From positions 62,001 through 126,000 of the forward strand of contig JAHFUP010000002.1 in the NCBI GenBank assembly GCA_023265025.1: 64,000 bases of DNA, written 5' to 3'. The first letter of the stretch is position 1, and the number at the start of each line of letters is the position of its first letter. Made by a program: the position numbers and the translations under genes. The notes below the pieces were generated by a model that did not search any database, was not told the DNA's origin, and was given only the letters and a program-made list of their open reading frames with translations. Below are positions 1 through 8,030 of the stretch, one piece after another. This stretch comes from Acidimicrobiia bacterium (GTDB taxonomy: Bacteria; Actinomycetota; Acidimicrobiia; Acidimicrobiales; AC-14).

Positions 1-197
1 GCCGCGGGCCTCTCGGAAGTGATCGGCCGGCCGATCACCCCTTCGGCCGTCAACCGGTCGAGCAACGGGGTCGCCTCGATCCCAAGGAGACGCGCAACCG
101 GGATGCCACGCTCGGTGACGACAACCTCGTTGCCTTCCCGCGCCCGCTCCAGCCAGTCGCGGAGGTTGGCACGGAGCTCGCTTACCGCTACGTCCAC
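1..197 (-). CDS. Phd/YefM-family antitoxin, 3' end outside the window
   Basis: Too short and too close to the edge to stand out. Reading the minus strand from a GTG gives 65 residues beginning MDVAVSELRANLRDWLERAR and continuing EGNEVVVTERGIPVARLLGI. This is the classic N-terminal DNA-binding half of a prevent-host-death antitoxin: a short helix, then a V-V-T-x-x-G-x-P-V-A strand-turn-strand. Such proteins repress their own promoter and neutralise a PIN or RelE toxin, which would lie to the left of the window. The reading frame is still open at position 1, so the gene is partial. The start is set by where the family normally begins. Confidence 0.75.
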   Translation of the reverse strand, partial: MDVAVSELRANLRDWLERAREGNEVVVTERGIPVARLLGIEATPLLDRLTAEGVIGRPITSERPA

Positions 198-247
198 ACC
201 GCCACTGTACAGGATGAGACACCCGGAACGTACATCGCCGCTCCCCC

Positions 248-1609
248 TCAGGATCCGAGCTTGAGCATGGCGCCGTCGTTGAAATAGGGGTTGCCACCCC
301 GGGCGCCGGGGGCGACGCCGCCCCAGAGGACGATCCGCTCGCCGGCCCACACCATGCCCGGGCCCTGGCGCACATCCAACGGGCTGGCGGAGAGCGGCAC
401 CCAGGTGTCGGATTCAGGGTTGTACCGGGCGCCGTCGTTCACCTCGGTGGTGGTGAAGCCACCCCAGACCACCATCTCCCGACCCGTCCAGACGGCCCGG
501 TGGGCGCCCCGGCCGGCGATCGGGGACGGTGACATCAGTGTCCAGGAGTTGGAGCCGAGGTCGTAGGCGGCGCCGTCCTCGCGGCCGCAGGGGTTGCAGG
601 TCGTATTCCTGATGTACCCACCCCAGACGAGCATCTTCTCGCCGGTCCACACGCTGCTGAAGGTGTCCCGCCCCGCGCTTTCGTTGGTCTGGGGGAAGGC
701 GGCCATCGGCGACCACGAGTTGTCAGCCGGGCTGTAGATGGCGCCGTCGTCGAAGTACTTGCCGGTCTGGCCCCCCCCGTTCGAGCCGCCCCACACCAGC
801 ATGCGGTGGGTGGTGGCGACGGTGCGGAAGGCCACCCGGGGCGCCAGCGGCGCGGGTGGCAGCATGGTCCAGGCGTTGGTGGCCGGGTCATAGGAGGCGC
901 CGTCGGCGCTCGGTCCGCCACCTTCGATCGCCCCGCCCCAGACGACCATCCGGTTCTGGAAGTAGACGCCGCTGTGGCCGTTGCGGCCGGGGATGGGGGC
1001 GGTGGGGATCGGCGTCCACTTGTCGGTGGCGGGGTCGTAGGCCGCTCCGTCGTTCAGCGCGCAGTTCGGCCGGCAGCCGTCGCCCCGGGTCAGGCCGCCG
1101 AAGACGATCATCTGGGTGCCGGTCCATACCGCGCTGTGGCCCCGGCGGGGGGCGATCGGCGCGGCGGCCAGCGGCTTCCACTCCGAGGTGGCGGTGTCGA
1201 AGATGGCGCCGTCGCCGAGCGGCCCGCTCGGGCTGTTCCCGCCCCAGACGATGAGCGATCGGCCGGTCGTTACTGACGAGAAGTCCGAGCGCGGCACCAG
1301 GCCGGCGTCGGGCAGGGCCGTCCACACCCCGCCACCCGTGCTGTCCCCGCCGCCGCCGGGCCGCAGGAGGATCACCGCCCCGACCAGGAGGGCCAGGACC
1401 ACGCCACCGATGAGCAGCCGCTGCCGGCCGCCGGAGGACCGCTCCGCCTTCGGCGCCAGGGCGACCGCCGCCTCCTTCTTCTCGCCGCCGGCGTGTGCTG
1501 CGCAGGAGACGCCCATCGCGGTCCGGACCGCGCAGTCGGGGCAGACCGGCGTCCCGCAGGTACGGCAACTCAGGTTGGTCTCGACGTCATGCTGCGTGCA
1601 GGTAGCCAT
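248..1609 (-). CDS. Membrane-anchored B-box zinc finger / kelch beta-propeller protein
   Basis: A 453-residue protein. Residues 1-39 hold eight potential zinc ligands (C4, H7, C15, C18, C23, C26, C36, H39) in a B-box-like cross-brace. A single membrane segment follows at about 58-78, and a kelch/galactose-oxidase-type propeller at about 90-453 has roughly six blades marked by recurring R-x-x-H-x-A-V-W-T-G and V-W-G-G strings plus D-G-A-x-Y-D-P turns. The topology implies a cytoplasmic zinc finger and an external propeller. The ATG is chosen because the zinc-finger ligands begin right after it; a longer reading frame exists upstream but overlaps the neighbouring kelch gene. It is a paralogue of that neighbour. 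Role unknown; substrate or partner binding is an inference from the fold. Confidence 0.85.
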   Translation of the reverse strand: MATCTQHDVETNLSCRTCGTPVCPDCAVRTAMGVSCAAHAGGEKKEAAVALAPKAERSSGGRQRLLIGGVVLALLVGAVILLRPGGGGDSTGGGVWTALPDAGLVPRSDFSSVTTGRSLIVWGGNSPSGPLGDGAIFDTATSEWKPLAAAPIAPRRGHSAVWTGTQMIVFGGLTRGDGCRPNCALNDGAAYDPATDKWTPIPTAPIPGRNGHSGVYFQNRMVVWGGAIEGGGPSADGASYDPATNAWTMLPPAPLAPRVAFRTVATTHRMLVWGGSNGGGQTGKYFDDGAIYSPADNSWSPMAAFPQTNESAGRDTFSSVWTGEKMLVWGGYIRNTTCNPCGREDGAAYDLGSNSWTLMSPSPIAGRGAHRAVWTGREMVVWGGFTTTEVNDGARYNPESDTWVPLSASPLDVRQGPGMVWAGERIVLWGGVAPGARGGNPYFNDGAMLKLGS

Positions 1610-1646
1610 GGCGGCATTTTCGCACCGCCGGTCAAGACCTTCCCGG

Positions 1647-2807
1647 TTACGCGGCGTCGAGGGTGAGCACCGCCCCGTCGGCCAGCCTGCCATCGGCGCC
1701 GGCGCCGCCCCATACCAGCAGCTGGCGCCCGGTCCACACCATGGCGTGCAGCTGGCGAGGGTGGAGGGGCACCGGCGGGAGGAGCACCCACGAGTCGTCC
1801 ACCGGGTTGTAGAGGGCACCGTCGCCCTCGACCGCGGTGTCGAACCCGCCCCAGACCAGCATGTCGCGGCCGGTCCACACCGCCCGCTGCCCGCCCCGGC
1901 CGCTGAGGGGCGACGGCGCCATCGGCGTCCAGGAGTCGGTGTCGGGGTCGTATGCGGCGCCGTCGGCGCGGAGGCACGGCGTGCAGGCGTCGCTGCGGCC
2001 GTAGCCGCCCCAGACGAGCAGCTGCCGCCCGGTCCACACGCCGGCGAAGGTGTCCCGTGCCGCGAGCGACGCCGGCCCGGCCGCCATCAGGGCCCAGGCG
2101 CCGGTGAGGGTGTTGTAGACGGCCCCGTCGTCGAGGTACAAGCCGCCCTCGACCGCCTCGGACGACCCGCCCCACAGCAGCATCCGGTCGGTCGTGGCCG
2201 CCGCCCGATGCGAAACCCGGGGCCCGACCGGCGCCGGCGGCAGGACGGTCCAGCTGTTGGCCTCGGCGTCGAACGAGGCGCCGTCGGCCAGCGCCGCCCC
2301 CCCTTCGCCAGCCCCGCCCCAGACCACCATCCGGTTCTGGACGAACACAGCGGTGTGCCCGCTGCGGGGCCCGATGGGTGCCGGCGCCAGTGGGGTCCAG
2401 GTCTTCGACCCCGGGTCGTAGGCGGCCCCGTCGGCGAGGGGGCAGAGCCCCTCGCACCCCTCCCGCACGCCCGACCCGCCCCAGACCAGCATCCGGTCGC
2501 CGGTCCACACCGCGGTGTGCCCGGTACGGGGCGACAGCGGCGCCGGCGGGAGCAGCGTCCAGGTGTCGGAGGACAGGTCGTAGGAGGCGCCGTCGCCCAG
2601 GACGCCGGTGTCGCCGGTCCCACCCCACACGATCATGGCCTTGCGGGTCCAGACGACCGACGGCGAGCTGCGGCCGGCCAGATCCGACGCCGCCATCGGG
2701 TGCCACACGCCCCGGGCGACCAGGTCGCCGGCGTCCAGATCCTGGTCGGCGGGGTGGAGGAACACGATGGCCGCCACGCCCATGGCCAGCACGACGACCG
2801 TGCCCAC
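1647..2807 (-). CDS. Membrane-anchored kelch beta-propeller protein
   Basis: A 386-residue protein: an N-terminal hydrophobic segment (about residues 2-17, starting MGTVVVLAMGVAAIVF) and then a six-blade kelch propeller with the same V-W-T-G-x-x-M-x-V-W-G-G signature as its downstream neighbour, but without the zinc finger. The GTG start lies within the hydrophobic stretch; no ATG, GTG or TTG occurs in frame between it and the stop of the E1 gene 38 bases upstream, so a CTG start slightly further up is possible. It sits at the 3' end of the branched-chain catabolism block and is probably co-transcribed. Exported or membrane-tethered; function unknown. Confidence 0.82.
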   Translation of the reverse strand: MGTVVVLAMGVAAIVFLHPADQDLDAGDLVARGVWHPMAASDLAGRSSPSVVWTRKAMIVWGGTGDTGVLGDGASYDLSSDTWTLLPPAPLSPRTGHTAVWTGDRMLVWGGSGVREGCEGLCPLADGAAYDPGSKTWTPLAPAPIGPRSGHTAVFVQNRMVVWGGAGEGGAALADGASFDAEANSWTVLPPAPVGPRVSHRAAATTDRMLLWGGSSEAVEGGLYLDDGAVYNTLTGAWALMAAGPASLAARDTFAGVWTGRQLLVWGGYGRSDACTPCLRADGAAYDPDTDSWTPMAPSPLSGRGGQRAVWTGRDMLVWGGFDTAVEGDGALYNPVDDSWVLLPPVPLHPRQLHAMVWTGRQLLVWGGAGADGRLADGAVLTLDAA

Positions 2808-2845
2808 CAGCCAGCCCCAGTCACGGTCGCGGAAGCGGGCCGCGG

Positions 2846-4900
2846 CTACTCCTCGAGCAGAGCGCGGGCGGCGGCGACGATGTCGGCGGTGGTGACAGAC
2901 AGCGACCGTTCAAGCCCGATCTCGAAGGGCATGGCCGGCACGTCGGGCATCGCCAGGCGCCGGACGGGGGCGTCGAGGTCGTAGAACGCCTCCTGGGAGA
3001 CGGTCGCCGCCACCTCCGCCCCGACGCCGAAGCTGACGTTGTCCTCGTGGACGACCAGCACCCGACCCGTCCGGACCGCTGAGGCGAGGATCGTGGTGGT
3101 GTCGAGCGGGGAGATGGTGCGGAGGTCGATGACCTCGACCGAGTAGTCCTCGCCGGCCAGGATCTCCGCCGCCTCCAGCGACAGGTGACGGTGGAGGCCG
3201 TAGGTGACGAGCGTCATGTCGTCCCCGGGCCGGGCCACGTCGGCCAAGCCGATCGGCACCCGCCACTGCCCGTCGGGCACCAGGCCGGCGACCTTGCGGT
3301 ACGTCTTCTTGTGCTCCAGGAACAGCACCGGGTCGGGGTCTTCCACCGCGCTGCGCAGGAGCCCGGCGACGTCCGCCGGCGTCGAGGGGGCCACGACCTT
3401 GATGCCGGCGACGTGGGCGTAGAACGACTCGATGGCCTGCGAGTGGTACGGGCCGCGGTGGCCGCCGGCGCCCCACGGCGTGCGCACGACGAGCGGGACG
3501 TTGAAGTCCCCGTTCGACCGGTAGCTGATCTTGGCCGCCTCGCTCACCATCTGGTCGAACGTCGAGTGCATGAAGTCGGCGAACTGGATCTCCACCACCG
3601 GGCGCATGCCGGCGAGGGCCAGTCCCACGCCGATCCCGACGATCGACGACTCGGCCAGCGGGGTGTCGATCACCCGGTCCTCGCCGTAGGTCTCCTGAAG
3701 GCCCTTGGTGGCCCGGAAGACGCCGCCCAGGACCCCGACGTCCTCGCCCAGGACGACGACCCGCTCGTCCTCGCCCATGAGCTCGTGGAGGGTCTGGCGG
3801 ATTGTGTCGAGCACCGTCCGCTCCACGCCGCCGCTCGGCGGGGCTACTTCCCGGGGGCGCGAGCGGATGGGCCGGGAGTAGACCCGCGTCGCCGCCGTCT
3901 CGGGCGCCGGCGGGGCGGCCACCTCGGCCTGCCGGCAGGCCTCGGCGACCTCCTCGCGGGCCGCCTCCTCCAGGCGGGACGCCTCCTCGCGGCTCAGCAG
4001 CCCATGGTCGAGGACGTAGCGCTCGAGGCGGGGGACGGGGTCACGCCGGCGGGCGGCCTTGACCTCCTCGCGCGACCGGTAGGCGCGGTCGTCGTCGTCG
4101 GTCGTGTGCGGCATGAGCCGGTAGGTCTTGGCCTCCACGAGGGTGGGGCCCTTGCCGGCCCGGGCCCTGGCCACGGCGGCCTGGGTGGCGGCGTAGACGT
4201 CGAGGATGTCGTTGCCGTCGACCACCACCCCGTCCATCCCGTAGGAGGAGGCGCGGTCGGCCACGTCGGGCACCGCCGACTGCTTCCGCATGCCGACCGA
4301 GATGGCGTAGCCGTTGTTCTCGCACACGAAGACGGTGGGCAGCCGGTGGATGCCGGCGAAGTTGAGGGCCTCGTGGAAGTCGCCCTTCGAGGCCGCCGCC
4401 TCGCCGAACCAGGTGACCGTGACCTTGTCGTCGCCCCGGATCGTCGACGCCAGGGCGATGCCGGAGGCGTGGGGGAACTGGGTGCCGATCGGCGAGGAGC
4501 CGGTGATGATCCCGAGCCGCTTCGAGCCCCAGTGGTTCGGCATCTGGCGGCCGCCGGAGTTGGGGTCGTCACCCTTGGCCATCACGGCCAGCAGCACCTC
4601 GTAGGGCGTCATCCCGACGGTGAGCACGACGCCCACGTCACGGTAGTAGGGCAGGGCGATGTCGTGGCCGGCGCGCAGGGCCCACGCCGAGCCCACCTGA
4701 GCCGCCTCCTGGCCCTCGGCGGGGATGTAGAAACGGGCCTTCCCCGTGCGGGTCAGGTTCCAGGCCCTCTGGTCGATGAAGCGGGCCAGAAGGACCGTGC
4801 GGTACATGCCGACGACGTCGTCGTCGGACAGCCCGAGTTGGACGTGACGGGCGGGAGGAACCGCCGTGGCTTTCGCCCGCTCGTCGATGACCTTCGCCAT
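2846..4900 (-). CDS. Fused E1 alpha-beta subunit of a branched-chain-type 2-oxoacid dehydrogenase
   Basis: A 684-residue thiamine-diphosphate enzyme, catalysing decarboxylation of a 2-oxo acid and reductive acylation of E2 lipoate. Residues about 20-330 are the alpha subunit, with R-F-Y-I-P-A-E-G-Q-E-A, a G-S-S-P-I-G-T-Q region, and a TPP/Mg motif running from GEA (166-168) to ENN (194-196). Residues about 355-684 are the beta subunit (V-V-V-L-G-E-D-V-G, D-T-P-L-A-E, G-A-G-G-H-R-G-P-Y-H-S-Q). Usually the two are separate genes. A leucine-dehydrogenase-type gene lies 9 bases upstream, making branched-chain oxo acids the likely substrate. No E2 or E3 gene is visible here, so partners must be encoded elsewhere. 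The ATG is preceded by a short purine-rich stretch. Confidence 0.93.
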   Translation of the reverse strand: MAKVIDERAKATAVPPARHVQLGLSDDDVVGMYRTVLLARFIDQRAWNLTRTGKARFYIPAEGQEAAQVGSAWALRAGHDIALPYYRDVGVVLTVGMTPYEVLLAVMAKGDDPNSGGRQMPNHWGSKRLGIITGSSPIGTQFPHASGIALASTIRGDDKVTVTWFGEAAASKGDFHEALNFAGIHRLPTVFVCENNGYAISVGMRKQSAVPDVADRASSYGMDGVVVDGNDILDVYAATQAAVARARAGKGPTLVEAKTYRLMPHTTDDDDRAYRSREEVKAARRRDPVPRLERYVLDHGLLSREEASRLEEAAREEVAEACRQAEVAAPPAPETAATRVYSRPIRSRPREVAPPSGGVERTVLDTIRQTLHELMGEDERVVVLGEDVGVLGGVFRATKGLQETYGEDRVIDTPLAESSIVGIGVGLALAGMRPVVEIQFADFMHSTFDQMVSEAAKISYRSNGDFNVPLVVRTPWGAGGHRGPYHSQAIESFYAHVAGIKVVAPSTPADVAGLLRSAVEDPDPVLFLEHKKTYRKVAGLVPDGQWRVPIGLADVARPGDDMTLVTYGLHRHLSLEAAEILAGEDYSVEVIDLRTISPLDTTTILASAVRTGRVLVVHEDNVSFGVGAEVAATVSQEAFYDLDAPVRRLAMPDVPAMPFEIGLERSLSVTTADIVAAARALLEE

Positions 4901-4909
4901 GCCGCTCCC

Positions 4910-5989
4910 TTAGGTGGGGATGCGTATCTGGTGGACGGCAGACAGGGCGGCGATCCGGTCCTCGGCCAGCTTGTCCGCGGCCGCGGCGGTCGTCACCCCG
5001 TCGGCCTCGGCCCGCTGCAGGACCGCGGTCACGTTCTCGAAGACGCGCCGGACGGCGGCCAGCGCCAAGTCCGGGTGGTAGCCGGTGGGAGCGAGCTCCT
5101 CGGCGATGTTGATGAGGCCGCCGGCGTTGGCGACGAAGTCGGGGGCGTAGAGCACGCCGGCCTCGGCCAGGGCGGCGGCGGACGCCGCGCCGTCGGCCAG
5201 CTGGTTGTTCGCAGATCCCACCACTGCCGCGCACCGTAGCTCCGGAATGGTGGCCGTGTTGAGGACACCGCCCATGGCGCACGGCGCGTAGATGTCGCAC
5301 TCCACCGCGTGGATCTTCTCGACGGCCACCGCCTCGGCCCCGACCTCGGCGACGGCCCGCTCGACCGATGCCGGCGTGACGTCGGCCACGGTGATCCGGG
5401 TCCTTTCCTCGGCCAGGTGGCCCAGCAGGGCGCGCCCGACCTTGCCCACGCCGGCCACGGCGACGTGACGCCCGACCAGCGACGTGTCGCCCCAGAGGCG
5501 GAGGGCGACGGCCTTCATGGCCCACAGGAGGCCGTAGGCGGTGGCGATGGACGGGTCGCCGGAGCCGCCGAGCTCCCGGCTGACTCCGGTCACGAAGCGG
5601 GTCTCCTTGCGGACGATGTCCATGTCGGCCTGGGTGGTGCCCACGTCCTCGGCGGTGAGGTACCGGCCGCCGAGGGCGTCGACGTGGCGGGCGTAGGCCC
5701 GCAGGAGCGCTTCGGTCTTGTCGCGGTCGGGGTCGCCGAAGATGACGGCCTTGCCCCCGCCCAGGTCGAGGCCGGCGGCCGCCGCCTTGTGGGTCATGGC
5801 CCGGGCCAGGCGGAGGACGTCCTCCAGGCCCTCGTCCTCGGACGCGTACGGGTAGAACCGGGTGCCGCCCAGCCCTGGCCCGAGCCGGGTGGAGTGGACG
5901 GCGATGATGGCCCGCAGGCCCGAGCCACGGTCGTGGCAGAACACGACCTGCTCGTAGTCGTCGGCCCCGATGCGGTCGAAGACGTCCAC
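4910..5989 (-). CDS. Leucine/valine dehydrogenase (Glu/Leu/Phe/Val dehydrogenase family)
   Basis: A 359-residue NAD-dependent amino acid dehydrogenase that deaminates branched-chain amino acids to 2-oxo acids. The glycine-rich L-G-P-G-L-G-G-T-R segment lies at about 36-44, the substrate-binding lysine is K68 (M-T-H-K-A) and the catalytic lysine is K80 (L-G-G-G-K), the same numbering as Bacillus leucine dehydrogenase. The C-terminal Rossmann domain carries G-V-G-K-V-G-R. Length is typical. It precedes the E1 fusion by 9 bases, so product and next substrate are encoded side by side. Leu versus Val preference cannot be decided from sequence. Confidence 0.92.
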   Translation of the reverse strand: MDVFDRIGADDYEQVVFCHDRGSGLRAIIAVHSTRLGPGLGGTRFYPYASEDEGLEDVLRLARAMTHKAAAAGLDLGGGKAVIFGDPDRDKTEALLRAYARHVDALGGRYLTAEDVGTTQADMDIVRKETRFVTGVSRELGGSGDPSIATAYGLLWAMKAVALRLWGDTSLVGRHVAVAGVGKVGRALLGHLAEERTRITVADVTPASVERAVAEVGAEAVAVEKIHAVECDIYAPCAMGGVLNTATIPELRCAAVVGSANNQLADGAASAAALAEAGVLYAPDFVANAGGLINIAEELAPTGYHPDLALAAVRRVFENVTAVLQRAEADGVTTAAAADKLAEDRIAALSAVHQIRIPT

Positions 5990-6026
5990 CGGCGGCAGGC
6001 TACTGCTACCCCGGCGGCGCGCTCTC

Positions 6027-6383
6027 CTATTGCACGACGAGCGTGGCCACCTGGTGGGTCTCGTGGAGCTGGCAGTAGATCTTGAACGTGCCCGGGTGGG
6101 TGGCTCTGATCTTGACCTCGCTGCCGCCCGGCGGGATCTCCGTCGAGATGCCGTACCCCTCGATGGTGAAGCCGTGGGCCGCGGTGGTGGGGTTGCCCAC
6201 GGCCAGGATCACGTTGTCGTCCTTGCTCACCGTGATCGTCTTGGGCTCGTACGAGGCGCCGGCACTCGCTGTGGCCGGGACGACGGATATGGCGCGCCGG
6301 ACGGTCGGATGCCCGCCGCAGCCGGACAGGACGAGGGCCAGGCCGAGCGCGGCCGCGGGAAAGAAACGGCGGAAAGTGGGCAC
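6027..6383 (-). CDS. Cupredoxin-domain lipoprotein
   Basis: A 118-residue exported protein. It has an N-terminal basic pair, a hydrophobic core and a lipobox ending L-S-G-C with acceptor Cys22. The mature part is a plastocyanin-like beta sandwich with candidate copper ligands H70, C104, H107 and H110 (pattern Y-C-Q-L-H-E-T-H), which fits a type-1 or CuA-related site, though the usual axial Met is not obvious. Possibly a periplasmic-side electron carrier or copper-handling protein. Its GTG start lies one base after the 3' end of tRNA-Phe, leaving no room for a ribosome binding site outside the tRNA; the start could be slightly downstream, but the signal peptide then loses its basic region. Confidence 0.83.
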   Translation of the reverse strand: MPTFRRFFPAAALGLALVLSGCGGHPTVRRAISVVPATASAGASYEPKTITVSKDDNVILAVGNPTTAAHGFTIEGYGISTEIPPGGSEVKIRATHPGTFKIYCQLHETHQVATLVVQ

Positions 6384-6384
6384 G

Positions 6385-6457
6385 TGGTCGGGACCGGCGT
6401 CGATCCGGTGACCTCGCGCTTTTCAGGCGCGCGCTCTACCAACTGAGCTACCCGACC
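6385..6457 (-). tRNA. tRNA-Phe (GAA)
   Basis: The minus strand folds as a full cloverleaf: acceptor GGTCGGG pairing with CCCGACC, a D-arm with AGCTCAGTTGGT, an anticodon loop CTGAAAA with anticodon GAA, and a T-arm with GGATCGACGCC. The discriminator is A and CCA is not encoded. Confidence 0.95.
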
Positions 6458-6502
6458 GGGGTCTGGATTACCGTAGCGCCCCGGAAGGCGGCGGCGAAAT
6501 TG

Positions 6503-6577
6503 CGGTCCTGACGAGATTTGAACTCGCGACCTCCGCCTTGACAGGGCGGCGTGCACTCCAAGCTGCACCACAGGACC
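6503..6577 (-). tRNA. tRNA-Asp (GTC)
   Basis: Minus-strand cloverleaf with acceptor GGTCCTG/CAGGACC, discriminator G, anticodon loop CTGTCAA (anticodon GTC) and T-loop GTTCAAATC. It lies 45 bases upstream of tRNA-Phe, so the two are probably one transcript. CCA is not encoded. Confidence 0.95.
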
Positions 6578-6596
6578 CTGCGATACGGAGACCAGC

Positions 6597-8030
6597 CTAG
6601 GCCACCTTCAGCTCGCCCGTCATCCGCGCCGCGGCGAGCACGACGATCAGGGCCAGCCCATAGCTGACCCGACCGATGGCGACGGCGTGGGAGGAGTCCA
6701 GGAGGACGGCGAAGAAGTAGGGGTAGCCGGCGAGGGCGACGGCGGACCACGCGGGCGCGACGGCCACGGTCGCCACCGCCAGCAGGGTGAGGGCGTACCA
6801 GGGCTGGACCGGCGTGACGGCGAGCAGGAGGGCGCCCAGGAGGGCGGCGCCGCCCTGGGGCACGTCCGGCCGTTTGTAGAGGACCCACGCGGCCACACCG
6901 GCCACGGCGAGGGCGGCCAGGGTCGCGGTCAGGCCGGCGGGGAGGCCGAGGAGGCCGGCGAGGAGGTAGCGGCCGCCCTCGCCGTAGCGTTCCTCGCGCA
7001 GGTACCCGGGGAGATAGCCGATGACCCGGAGGCCGACGGCGACGACGTGCGGCAGGTAGCCGATCGCGACGACGGCGCCGGCGGCGCCGATCAGTCGGGC
7101 CAGCGCCGGCCGTCCGGCCCTGCGGAAGCCGACGGCGGCGACGAACGCCAGGCCCAGCACCGCGGGGTAGAGCTTGACCATCGCCGCCGCGCCGATCAGG
7201 GCGCCGGCCCACGCCGGCCGTCGCTTGGCCGCGGCGAGCAGGGCCAGGACAACGAACAGGGCGGCCAGACCGTCGACATGCCCGTTGTTCACCACTTCGA
7301 CGACGGCCACGGGGGAGAGGGCGTACAGCGCCGTCCAGCGCTCGTCCCGCTTGTACGCCCGCAGCACCGCCGGCAGCGCCGCGATCAGGGCCATGTCGCC
7401 GAGCAGGCCGGCCACCTGCCAGGCCTTGTGGTGGGTACCGATGCCGGCGATCCGGTAGACGGCGGTGAACCACGCCTCGGCCACCGGCGGGTAGATGGTG
7501 TGGACGAGCGGCCGGTTGATTCGTGTGCAGCCCGGCTCCCGCTGCAGGTGGGCGCAGCCCTCCGCGCCGGGCCAGAGCCAGTCCTCCCGGAGGTCGGCCA
7601 GGTGGACCGAGCTGGGGGTGTAGCGATACGGGTCGGTGCCCGAGGTCTGCACCCGCCCGTCCCATGCGTATCGGTAGAGGTCATCGGAGAGGATGGGTTG
7701 GCCGGCGAGGGCGGCCAGGCGCAGCGCCAGCCCGACGGCGAGGACGGCGGGGATGGCGACCCGGCGGGGGAGCCGTAGGGCGCACACCACGCCGGCGCCC
7801 CACGTCACCGCCCAGAGGGCCAGGCGCATCAGCAGCGCCCAGCGGTCGTTGCGGAGCGGCTCGGAGGTGGCGAACGCCAGGCTCAGCCCGACGCCGGCGG
7901 TTGCGGCGACGGCGAAGCCGGGTGCCGCCCACCGGGGCGGGGCGTCAGGCTCGCTGGGCGGCACGGGCGAAGTCGGCCATGCCGGTGGCGAAGTCCACCT
8001 CGGCAACGAAGCCGAGCGCCTCCGCGGCAC
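6597..8030 (-). CDS. GT87-like polytopic mannosyltransferase
   Basis: An integral membrane protein (up to 477 residues) with about ten hydrophobic segments, an S-D-D-L-Y-R-Y-A-W-D-G loop after the second or third segment and a N-N-G-H-V-D-G motif. These are hallmarks of the polyprenyl-phosphate-mannose-dependent GT-C families (GT87/DUF2029). It would transfer a sugar outside the membrane to lipid or protein. The GTG start overlaps the SDR gene by 86 bases; there is no closer start until an internal Met that would delete the first membrane segment, so the overlap is retained. Fourth gene of the regulator-kinase-epimerase operon. Confidence 0.82.
   Translation of the reverse strand: MPRRRSASLPRWTSPPAWPTSPVPPSEPDAPPRWAAPGFAVAATAGVGLSLAFATSEPLRNDRWALLMRLALWAVTWGAGVVCALRLPRRVAIPAVLAVGLALRLAALAGQPILSDDLYRYAWDGRVQTSGTDPYRYTPSSVHLADLREDWLWPGAEGCAHLQREPGCTRINRPLVHTIYPPVAEAWFTAVYRIAGIGTHHKAWQVAGLLGDMALIAALPAVLRAYKRDERWTALYALSPVAVVEVVNNGHVDGLAALFVVLALLAAAKRRPAWAGALIGAAAMVKLYPAVLGLAFVAAVGFRRAGRPALARLIGAAGAVVAIGYLPHVVAVGLRVIGYLPGYLREERYGEGGRYLLAGLLGLPAGLTATLAALAVAGVAAWVLYKRPDVPQGGAALLGALLLAVTPVQPWYALTLLAVATVAVAPAWSAVALAGYPYFFAVLLDSSHAVAIGRVSYGLALIVVLAAARMTGELKVA

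Noticed and set aside
3185-5239. 684-codon plus-strand frame opposite the E1 gene
   Set aside because: Shadow of E1 and leucine dehydrogenase; repetitive G-D-V/H composition and no recognisable protein motifs.
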